A program made the position numbers and the translations under genes. A stretch of 64,000 nucleotides of DNA from Nitrospiraceae bacterium (lineage in GTDB: Bacteria; Nitrospirota; Nitrospiria; Nitrospirales; Nitrospiraceae): NCBI GenBank assembly GCA_919902505.1, contig CAKKRE010000016.1, positions 248,001 through 312,000 on the forward strand. The letters are read 5' to 3'. The notes beneath the pieces were generated by a model. The model ran no database searches. It had not been told where the DNA came from and was given only the letters and a program-made list of their open reading frames with translations. Positions within the stretch are counted from its first letter, which is position 1; the number at the start of each line of letters is the position of its first letter. Below are positions 56,174 through 63,035 of this stretch, piece after piece.

Positions 56174-57487
56174 TTAGGAGGCCTTGGGCGGCTCTTTGCC
56201 TTCCTGTACCTGCGAGAGGTAATCTACAAGTTTCTTGAGCGCACCGGCGCTAAGCTTTTGCCCGAACACCTTGGGCATGGTGTTGTCCGGGAATCCCTTC
56301 ACAACGTAGGCGCTCGGCTCAACAATCGATTCCATGATGTACTCGGCCGCACTCTTGGCCTTACCCTTATATTCCTTATCCTTTATCCGGAGAGGTGCAT
56401 TCGTCCCCTCAACCAACTTCGGACCGATCGTACCGATCGCCCCAGCGATGCCAGGGATGGTATGGCAGGCGACACATTGGCCTTTGGCAAAAATCTGATC
56501 CACTGGCTCAGTCCCGTCAGCCATCAAAGCGCTGGCTCCCGGCTTTGCATCACCCTCCGTAGGCGGCTTAGGGCGATCTGACTCCGGAATGAATTTCTCA
56601 TAGGATTTGACAATTTCATCAAAGCTCGGCGCATCTCGCCCTTCGCGCGCATAGAGCCAGGTATCGACCGCAGCCAGTTCTGGCAAAGACAAGGAAATCG
56701 GTGGCTTGTGGATGGACGGCATCGGGCTGACTTTGTCATTGGTACCCTTTACACCGTAACCCGCCACCACGAAGCAGCTCGGGCACGAGTGTGACTCAGC
56801 GATGTATTCCTGTCCATTCTCAGCCGTACCTGAGCCTGGGAATGCTTCCTTTTGATCAGAATCACGAGCCGCAGGATTACCCTTGTGATAGCGAGCATCG
56901 TTAATCTGGGTTCCCGCGCGCTCCGGAAGTCCGTCAAGATTTGGCGCGCGCTCACCCAGCATGCCCTTATGGAAAGCGTGGCAGAGCGGACATTGCCCCT
57001 TCCCGATGGCACCCTGCACTTTATTCTGCCCTACGCCACCGAAGATGATTTTCTCACCTTCGTCGGCGAGCTCCGTCTGTGGCATGTTGCTGAAATCTTT
57101 CTTTTCCTCGACAGGCGGGAATCCACCCTCTACCTGAGGCAACCAGTTCCCATAGCCAGAAAGCGCGGCGGCGATAAAAAACATGAATCCGCCGATTTTC
57201 AGCAAGGCGCTGATGTTGGTGAAATACAGCGCCATCATAAATGTCATGGACGTAATCAACACGAGAGACACCGGCAGAAGCCTGGACTCTTCAAAGAAAT
57301 TCATCTTGTAATTGGCGATAGCCATGAAGAAAAGCATGGCGCCAATAGTGCCGATGAATGTCTTGAACACCGCACGCTTGTTGGCAACTGGGTCTGAAAT
57401 GGAGGCCTTAAAATAAAACATTAGGGCCACAAGAATCCCCAATGCAGGCCAGCCCATCGCTACGGCCGCTTTAATGAGTTCAATCAC
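56174..57487 (-). CDS. Membrane-anchored cytochrome c with a CPSCF site
   Basis: A 437-residue protein. Three to four membrane helices lie in residues 1-115, followed by periplasmic cytochrome c domains. Two canonical haem motifs are present, CPLCH (near 166) and CVACH (near 335). Between them is CPSCF at residues 235-239, which keeps both cysteines but has Phe where the haem-ligating His belongs. Its neighbourhood with PMPSIHKPPISLSLPEL looks like an intact cytochrome fold. The start is GTG with GGAGG eight bases upstream inside a palindrome. It follows the bd-like oxidase gene by 86 bases. Confidence 0.82.
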   Translation of the reverse strand: MIELIKAAVAMGWPALGILVALMFYFKASISDPVANKRAVFKTFIGTIGAMLFFMAIANYKMNFFEESRLLPVSLVLITSMTFMMALYFTNISALLKIGGFMFFIAAALSGYGNWLPQVEGGFPPVEEKKDFSNMPQTELADEGEKIIFGGVGQNKVQGAIGKGQCPLCHAFHKGMLGERAPNLDGLPERAGTQINDARYHKGNPAARDSDQKEAFPGSGTAENGQEYIAESHSCPSCFVVAGYGVKGTNDKVSPMPSIHKPPISLSLPELAAVDTWLYAREGRDAPSFDEIVKSYEKFIPESDRPKPPTEGDAKPGASALMADGTEPVDQIFAKGQCVACHTIPGIAGAIGTIGPKLVEGTNAPLRIKDKEYKGKAKSAAEYIMESIVEPSAYVVKGFPDNTMPKVFGQKLSAGALKKLVDYLSQVQEGKEPPKAS

Positions 57488-57495
57488 AGCTCAAA

Positions 57496-57509
57496 CCTCC
57501 TGCAGGAGG
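57496..57509 (-). promoter_or_regulatory. Palindrome containing a ribosome site
   Basis: CCTCCTGCAGGAGG is a perfect 14-base palindrome in the gap between the oxidase and the following cytochrome gene. Its GGAGG arm is the ribosome site of the cytochrome gene, so folding or pairing could limit translation. Confidence 0.4.
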
Positions 57510-57573
57510 GGAAGGCTCCGGCCACCATGATGACCAGACACCCTCCCTCATTGATTCATTTCTTGCGCTTTGA

Positions 57574-59505
57574 TTAGTGACCAACTGCCGGCGCTGTCGC
57601 CCGACCGGGCACAGCGGCCTTCGCTTCGACAGGAGCTTTCTTAGCAGCGAGGGCCCCCAACCAAAAGACGAACATGATGGAAATCCAGAAAAATAGCACG
57701 TTGGCCGAAATCATGTTCGCAGCGAATCCCACCGTGTGCGTGTAGGCCCACGGTGAATTGTCGCGCATAATTTCATTGACGTGCCAAAACAGGCGGACGG
57801 ACGACCTGATATAGCCCATCAGGCCCATCATCCACGTAAATGCCGTGGCCAACATAATGAGCGCGTATTGAGACCGGGCTGAAATCTTACCCCACTCAAT
57901 TGGTCCCATCTGCTTGGCACCCTTCATCATGACGCTGTTAAGCGCGAACATGAAGAACAGGCAGGACAACGTCGTGGCCACCTGCGGAACAGACAATCCG
58001 ACGCGTACGTTGGCCGGAATGTAGTAGCCGTATATGGCCAACAGAATAATATTGAGGTAGGCGAAGAAGAAGAAGCAACCCATGAAGATGTTGCCGAACT
58101 TCGCCCATGACACCGTAGATACCTTATTGCCTCGCATGTACCACACGAAGCTCAACACAGTTGTCGTGATAATCACGTTGATGCCGCCATTTTTGGCCGA
58201 CATAACCCCGTAATTACCAAGCACCGGGTGCTGCTGACCTCCCATTGCCTTCAACTCCGCCGGAGTCATGACGATGGTATGCGGGGTGATAAAGACCAGA
58301 AATCCGCAGGTCAACAAGAACACGAGATACTTAATGTAACGTTGATACTTTTCCGCACCACGCATCCGTCCAAGCGCCTGCCAGAGGTAGTAGTTGGTGC
58401 TCAGGAACAGAATTCCGATCATGGTGGCCTGAATGATGAACAACCACGCCAACAGGCCGCCCATCAAGGTGATACCCATCTGCTGCCGATAGGCATAGAC
58501 TTCGCGCATCAACCAGTAACCAGCGAATGGTAGGGGAATCAGGAATGCCACGCCGAGCGCCATCGCAATGTAACCCATCCAGTCATAGTGGGCACGTTCT
58601 TCGTCGGTTTTTGCCGACAAGAATCGGTAGGCCGCATAGGCTGCGACGACACCGCCGCCGAACGCCATGTTACCCAAGATGCGGTGAAGATTGAGCGGGT
58701 TCCACAAGGCCGTGTGGATCACGTGCCAGATGTTACCCAGATACCGACCCTGCTCATCGACACCGGCGGGAGACATCATGAAACCGATCCATGAGTTCGC
58801 CAGGAACATCAGGATGGTACCGATGACGTTCAGGACGACGGACATGCTGAGGTGAATCCACTTCAGGAATCCCTCTTTCATCTTGTCCCAGCCGTAGTAG
58901 TAGATGTACAGCGTTCCACTCTCGGCCACGAACATCAATGCATAAATATGCATGACCGGCCTAAAAATACCCGAGAGGTACTGGAAAAAAGCAGGGTAGA
59001 GAGTGAGGAAGGTAAAGATCAGAATACCACCCAGAATAGCCGTCAGCGAGTAGGCCGTCAGACTGATCTTAATGAAGTCATAGGCCAGCTGATCGTAACG
59101 CTTGGCCATCGCCTTATCCTTAGTGACGACCCCCATGAATTCGATGACCATGCAGAAAATAGGAACAGCCAACACGAAGCTGCCGTAGTAAAGATGCTGC
59201 TGGTTGGCAAACCAGAGCAGGACGCGGCTCTCAAAATTGTAACGCGGATAGTCCTTGTCGCTGTCCGTGGTCTTGGGGGCCGGAGGACCCGAGACAATGC
59301 CTTCCGTCTTATAATAAACGTCCTTGCCCTTCTCAACCTTCTTCTCAACCTTTGCATCACCGCCCTCCGCCTTCGCACCAGCAGCAGGAGCGCCACCGTC
59401 GCCGGCAAGGGCAGGGATCGCAACCAGAATAGGCATGAGGAGGAGGCCGATCATCGCGCACAGCGCCATGACCGACATCAACTTCGTGCGGGTTACAGAG
59501 CCCAT
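57574..59505 (-). CDS. Cytochrome bd-like oxidase subunit
   Basis: A 643-residue polytopic protein with about 14 membrane helices after a signal-like N-terminus and an Ala/Glu/Lys-rich linker. Parts resemble subunit I of bd oxidases: QQHLYYGSFV, RPVMHIYALMFVAESGTLY, ANSWIGFMMSP, NLHRILGNMAFGGG and PFAGYWLMREVYAY, with His, Met and Glu residues as possible haem or copper ligands. Nitrospira genomes are known for such a bd-like terminal oxidase with associated cytochrome c genes. A strong AAGGAGG site precedes the ATG. The oxygen-reducing role is inferred from family work and operon content. Confidence 0.82.
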   Translation of the reverse strand: MGSVTRTKLMSVMALCAMIGLLLMPILVAIPALAGDGGAPAAGAKAEGGDAKVEKKVEKGKDVYYKTEGIVSGPPAPKTTDSDKDYPRYNFESRVLLWFANQQHLYYGSFVLAVPIFCMVIEFMGVVTKDKAMAKRYDQLAYDFIKISLTAYSLTAILGGILIFTFLTLYPAFFQYLSGIFRPVMHIYALMFVAESGTLYIYYYGWDKMKEGFLKWIHLSMSVVLNVIGTILMFLANSWIGFMMSPAGVDEQGRYLGNIWHVIHTALWNPLNLHRILGNMAFGGGVVAAYAAYRFLSAKTDEERAHYDWMGYIAMALGVAFLIPLPFAGYWLMREVYAYRQQMGITLMGGLLAWLFIIQATMIGILFLSTNYYLWQALGRMRGAEKYQRYIKYLVFLLTCGFLVFITPHTIVMTPAELKAMGGQQHPVLGNYGVMSAKNGGINVIITTTVLSFVWYMRGNKVSTVSWAKFGNIFMGCFFFFAYLNIILLAIYGYYIPANVRVGLSVPQVATTLSCLFFMFALNSVMMKGAKQMGPIEWGKISARSQYALIMLATAFTWMMGLMGYIRSSVRLFWHVNEIMRDNSPWAYTHTVGFAANMISANVLFFWISIMFVFWLGALAAKKAPVEAKAAVPGRATAPAVGH

Positions 59506-59568
59506 GGGTTACCTCCTTGATACATCGCGCATGTGAACAACAACTTCAAATCCCTACCCCTCGAAGCA

Positions 59569-59691
59569 TTACTTCCGCAGGAGATACCAAAAGTCCAAGC
59601 CCTGTGCGTCCATCAAAAAGTGGTCAACAGCCGCAAAAAACGAGACGCAGATCACTACCGATACGACGACATACACAATTGTTTGGCCCAT
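59569..59691 (-). CDS. 40-residue membrane microprotein upstream of the oxidase
   Basis: A small frame starting at an ATG with AGGGGGG six bases upstream. The 40-residue product has one membrane helix (about residues 4-22), then an acidic and aromatic end (DFWYLLRK). It lies 63 bases before the bd-like oxidase in the same direction. Small single-helix subunits (CydX, CcoQ) are common in terminal oxidases, and this is a candidate of that type. No sequence family is recognised. Confidence 0.6.
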   Translation of the reverse strand: MGQTIVYVVVSVVICVSFFAAVDHFLMDAQGLDFWYLLRK

Positions 59692-59741
59692 CTCAAACCC
59701 CCCTCAACAAGATGAACAATTTCCCAGGCCAGAATACCGGA

Positions 59742-59861
59742 TCAGCATGGGCACTGAATGCCGCCGAACCAGTAAAAAAACCAAAGGCCGACTGCCAGGG
59801 TGATGTAGAAAATCATTTTGCCGATCTTAACCTTGACGTCATCCTGAGCAGCTTCCATCAT
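59742..59861 (-). CDS. 39-residue membrane microprotein, first gene of the oxidase operon
   Basis: A small frame of 39 residues with a charged N-terminus (DDVKVKIGK), one aromatic membrane helix and a short end with two cysteines (CPC). Two adjacent ATG codons start it, with GGGGAG close upstream. It is 50 bases before the second microprotein gene and likely on the same transcript as the oxidase. It resembles small oxidase subunits in size and layout; function is inferred from position. Confidence 0.6.
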   Translation of the reverse strand: MMEAAQDDVKVKIGKMIFYITLAVGLWFFYWFGGIQCPC

Positions 59862-59879
59862 GATTCTCCCCAACGGTTT

Positions 59880-59891
59880 AAATACGTATTT
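59880..59891. promoter_or_regulatory. Palindrome between divergent small genes
   Basis: AAATACGTATTT is a perfect 12-base palindrome in the 99-base gap between the leftward oxidase operon and the rightward 34-residue gene. TTGACA lies just to its right (near 59896), a possible -35 box for the rightward gene. It could be an operator for both directions. Confidence 0.35.
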
Positions 59892-59960
59892 TGAATTGAC
59901 ACACCAACTACGCTGTGTTAATCAAAATCCCTCACGCACATGATTTCTAAAGGGATTTTT

Positions 59961-60065
59961 ATGGCTAAAAATTCAAAAGTGTTCGACATTATAGTTTTGG
60001 CTGGAATGGTTGTCAATATCATTTTGGCCGTGTTCCTGATCCTCTACTACTTTGATTTCCTATAA
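59961..60065 (+). CDS. 34-residue membrane microprotein
   Basis: A rightward frame starting at an ATG with AAGGGA about six bases upstream. The product is a basic N-terminus (AKNSK) and a single hydrophobic helix ending in YYFDFL. It is divergent from the oxidase operon, and its last 47 bases overlap the end of the first FGE-fold gene on the other strand. The ribosome site and helix support a real gene, but no family is known. Confidence 0.45.
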   Translation: MAKNSKVFDIIVLAGMVVNIILAVFLILYYFDFL

Positions 60066-60972
60066 TTTTCTCCGACCCCATTTCCTCGGATGACCGGCCA
60101 TTCTCCGCACTTGACTGAGCGCAACGAAAGCCGATTGTTTCATCCCGAAAATCCAGCATCATCTTGCTGCGCGCGGTAATGCGTAAATCCGATCCCGAAC
60201 TGGTATACGCCGCCCCGCGCAGCACCTTATAGGTCCCGTATTCAGGACTTTCGGGGTTGCGATCAGAGGCCGCAGCATAGGCCCCCTCAAGGTACCAATC
60301 GTTCACCCATTCCATCACATTGCCCGCACCATCCATAACCCCATAGGGACTGGCGTCACTCTTCACTCGCCCCACCGGCGCCGCCACTTCAAACCCATCG
60401 TCCACCCGAGCCCAATTCGCTGCGTTCGGCACTTCCACGTTCCCCCATGGCCACAGGCGACCATCAGGCCCGCGCATGGCCTTCTCCCATTCCGCTTCAG
60501 AGGGCAACCGCCTTCCGCGCCACTCGCAATAGACCTTGGCATCCTCCCAGGACACATAGACCGCGGGCTGATTCACCCCTCGCATACGCAGCGTATTTTT
60601 CGCATAGCGTGAGGACGGTCCTGACTTTCGATGTCCCGTTGCCTTCACAAACGCAGCATATTGCGCATTAGTCACCTCGTAGCGATCAATCAGGAACCGG
60701 TCGAGGTAAATCGTGCGCTCAGGCTGCTCATCAAACCCACCCCGATTGGTTCCAAGCACAAATGGCCCCGCAGGAATTGCAACGAGCTCTTCTTCAAGAG
60801 GCTCTTCAGCGGAGGCCGACCCAGGATTGGAGACGTCCTGATCCTGCTCGGCATGCTGGGGCTCAGCCTCAAATGGAGTGGATATCGTCCCGCGAAGAAT
60901 CGCAATGACGGGCAAGCTGGCGGCAAACAGCACCACCAGAAGAAAGATCACTTTGAATCGCGTTTCGAGCAT
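60019..60972 (-). CDS. FGE-fold (SUMF1-like) membrane-anchored protein, no catalytic cysteines
   Basis: A 317-residue protein. An N-terminal membrane helix (residues 8-28) is followed by an acidic linker and a formylglycine-generating-enzyme-like domain: IPAGPFVLGTNRGG, IDRYEVTNAQYAAF, YVSWEDAKVYCEWRGRRLPSEAEWEKA, GNVMEWVNDWY and a closing IGFRCA. The active-site cysteine pair of true FGE, which lies in the GGS-like loop, is missing (the loop reads GAAYTSSGSD). It is therefore not expected to make formylglycine; a binding or structural role in the periplasm is more likely. A paralogue lies directly upstream. Confidence 0.85.
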   Translation of the reverse strand: MLETRFKVIFLLVVLFAASLPVIAILRGTISTPFEAEPQHAEQDQDVSNPGSASAEEPLEEELVAIPAGPFVLGTNRGGFDEQPERTIYLDRFLIDRYEVTNAQYAAFVKATGHRKSGPSSRYAKNTLRMRGVNQPAVYVSWEDAKVYCEWRGRRLPSEAEWEKAMRGPDGRLWPWGNVEVPNAANWARVDDGFEVAAPVGRVKSDASPYGVMDGAGNVMEWVNDWYLEGAYAAASDRNPESPEYGTYKVLRGAAYTSSGSDLRITARSKMMLDFRDETIGFRCAQSSAENGRSSEEMGSEKIIGNQSSRGSGTRPK

Positions 60973-60983
60973 GACGTGACCGA

Positions 60984-61898
60984 CTACTTAACGACCACAT
61001 CTGCCTCGATGTCTTTCGCGCAGCGAAAGCCGACGGTAATGTCATGTCGCCACGGTTTTGCCTGGAACCGCTTCGATGAACGCACATTTCGCTTGGTCTC
61101 CCGCCAGGAGCCGCCGCGAATAACCCGCTGCTCACCCTGATCAGGGCCCTTCGGGTCGCGATAAGGAGAGCCTCGATAGGAATTCTCATCGTAGAAATCC
61201 GCGACCCACTCACCGACATTGCCCGTCATATCGTAGATTCCATAGGGACTACGACCTGACTCGAACGAGCCCGGGGGAGCAAGGTAACGAAATCCATCCT
61301 CATTTCCATCGATGTTCGCGTATCCCATCACAAATTCATCACCCCAGGCATAGCGGCGCTTCCCCTCTCCGCGAGCGGCCTTTTCCCACTCCGCCTCCGT
61401 CGGCAACCGCTTACCGGCCCATTTGCAATAGGCTTCCGCATCATCCCACGTCACAGCAATCATGGGGTACTCAGGCTTGAGCAGTTTGGCGGGATCCTCT
61501 TCAAACACTTCGATCTTTCGCTTGAGTCGCTTCGTCATCTTGGCAAAGCGATCATAAGCGTCCTGCGTGACCTCGTGCCGATCCAGAAAATAGGATTTCA
61601 GATACACCTGGTGCTCAGGCTTTTCATCTGGATCACTATCGTTATCCCGGCTGCCCATCACAAACGGCCCCTCAGAAACTTGCACCATGTCACGGCCGTC
61701 GTCGCCGACAAGTGCCTTATACATTGAGAAGTCCTGCGCCGCAGCCGCGACAACCGGCGTGGCCTCCGTGGTGATCGACTGCGCCAGTTGGCGCATCTGC
61801 TTGGCCTTATAGGATTCGTAGACCAAGGCGCCAATCATCAGGATAAACGACCCGAACACAAAGATAATCGACCCGATCAGCACACCCCTATTTTCCAT
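60984..61898 (-). CDS. FGE-fold membrane-anchored protein, paralogue, no catalytic cysteines
   Basis: A 304-residue relative of the next gene. One N-terminal membrane helix (residues 8-30) precedes an FGE-like domain with VSEGPFVMGSRDNDSDPDEKP, FLDRHEVTQDAYDRF, AVTWDDAEAYCKWAGKRLP, GNVGEWVADFY and IRGGSWRETKRN followed by VGFRCA. As in the paralogue, the cysteine pair of catalytic FGE is replaced. The two genes are 11 bases apart and probably arose by duplication. They lie between two copies of the bd-like oxidase, so a role in that complex is possible. Confidence 0.85.
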   Translation of the reverse strand: MENRGVLIGSIIFVFGSFILMIGALVYESYKAKQMRQLAQSITTEATPVVAAAAQDFSMYKALVGDDGRDMVQVSEGPFVMGSRDNDSDPDEKPEHQVYLKSYFLDRHEVTQDAYDRFAKMTKRLKRKIEVFEEDPAKLLKPEYPMIAVTWDDAEAYCKWAGKRLPTEAEWEKAARGEGKRRYAWGDEFVMGYANIDGNEDGFRYLAPPGSFESGRSPYGIYDMTGNVGEWVADFYDENSYRGSPYRDPKGPDQGEQRVIRGGSWRETKRNVRSSKRFQAKPWRHDITVGFRCAKDIEADVVVK

Positions 61899-61913
61899 CG
61901 CGCTACCTGCACC

Positions 61914-62315
61914 TCATGATTTGGTGACCGCTGAGCGTGCGGCAAGTGTGCCATCACTCGCTTCCAGCGCCGCGGCTTTGCGCGCCGCACGTATGTCCAA
62001 CAACATCGAAATCTGCACGCCGAGGAATCCTCCCATCGCCGCGCCAGCTCCCGCCCCAAACGAGACTTTTTCGAATCCCGCGACCAGCCACGCCAGCAAG
62101 CCACCCAGAACTGTCCCGACTAAAATGCTGACCAGGAATCGACGCCCACCGAGAAAACCGACGACGGCACCAAGCGCCAACCCGAGACCGGAGGCCAGGG
62201 GAATGGACGAGCCGCCCAAAATAGTCCCAATCAGGGCTCCGACGGTGCCCATGACGACCACTCCAAAGACGACGTCGAACCACGCCCTACGTGACGGTCG
62301 GGTCATCGCTTCCAT
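61914..62315 (-). CDS. Small glycine-rich membrane protein
   Basis: A 133-residue protein with three to four hydrophobic segments rich in Gly and Ala, of the glycine-zipper type (GTVGALIGTILGG, LALGAVVGFLGG, GAGAGAAMGGFLG), and a polar C-terminus. No enzyme motif is seen. The start is uncertain between the ATGs at 62345, 62315 and 62306; I use 62315, which has GGGGC upstream. It is 15 bases before the FGE-fold gene, so it shares that transcript. Confidence 0.6.
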   Translation of the reverse strand: MEAMTRPSRRAWFDVVFGVVVMGTVGALIGTILGGSSIPLASGLGLALGAVVGFLGGRRFLVSILVGTVLGGLLAWLVAGFEKVSFGAGAGAAMGGFLGVQISMLLDIRAARKAAALEASDGTLAARSAVTKS

Positions 62316-62349
62316 AGACGCCCCATCTGTCCGCGGGACAAGCATACAC

Positions 62350-63012
62350 TCACTTGGCCTGACTCACCGTGACCGCACCAAAATCGATCTCGACTCCAGG
62401 GCCGGCAAACAGGGAGATGCCCCAGGCTTTTTCCGCCGGCTCATGCTTATGAATGCGCTTGAAGTCCTCGTACACATTCACGCGTTCTTCGACCCATTCC
62501 CCGACCGGAAGCACGCCGCTCTGTACAACCAACTCAGATCCGCTGAACATCCCACCCTCCACGAACGTCCCCTCCGGCTTTCCGGCACTCCAGATGTATT
62601 TCGTGAACACCGGAATAAACATCAGATCGGTATCCAACGAGGCATAGAGCGCCGCGATCGGCTCCGAACCGGTTGGGGCCTTATGGAGACGCCACCGCCA
62701 GGTCAGTACGGGATAGGTCTTCGGATCCCAGTCGATTTTGCGTTTCTTTACACGCTGCCCCGCATCTTTGGCGGCGAGAAACTTCTTCCCGTCCTGCGAC
62801 TGAATCCTATAAGCGTCACGCCCCTTCGCTTGGCTACGCTGGTTCTCATGCTGCCAATCGATCGGAAACCCATCCTGATCCGCCGACTGAAAATCCTCCA
62901 GCACCAACACACCGGCCTCACCCGCATAGGCCGGGGCATCAGATCCCATCGCACCGCACAAGCCCACCACACCCCATAATCCGATCGCCGCAACAACCAT
63001 CCTCATAGCCAT
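62350..63012 (-). CDS. Exported DUF3047 protein
   Basis: A 220-residue protein with a signal peptide (residues 1-30, ending near PAYAGE). The remaining sequence has the DUF3047 layout: an N-terminal block VLVLEDFQS...GFPIDWQ, YPVLTWRWRLHK in the middle, a conserved IKYIWSAGKPEGT-like stretch (TKYIWSAGKPEGT here) and GISLFAGPGVEIDFGAV near the end. It is a beta-sandwich of unknown function. GAGGG precedes the ATG at 63012. It lies 23 bases after the second oxidase gene. Confidence 0.8.
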   Translation of the reverse strand: MAMRMVVAAIGLWGVVGLCGAMGSDAPAYAGEAGVLVLEDFQSADQDGFPIDWQHENQRSQAKGRDAYRIQSQDGKKFLAAKDAGQRVKKRKIDWDPKTYPVLTWRWRLHKAPTGSEPIAALYASLDTDLMFIPVFTKYIWSAGKPEGTFVEGGMFSGSELVVQSGVLPVGEWVEERVNVYEDFKRIHKHEPAEKAWGISLFAGPGVEIDFGAVTVSQAK

Positions 63013-63035
63013 CTCACATTCCCTCATCAACGTCC

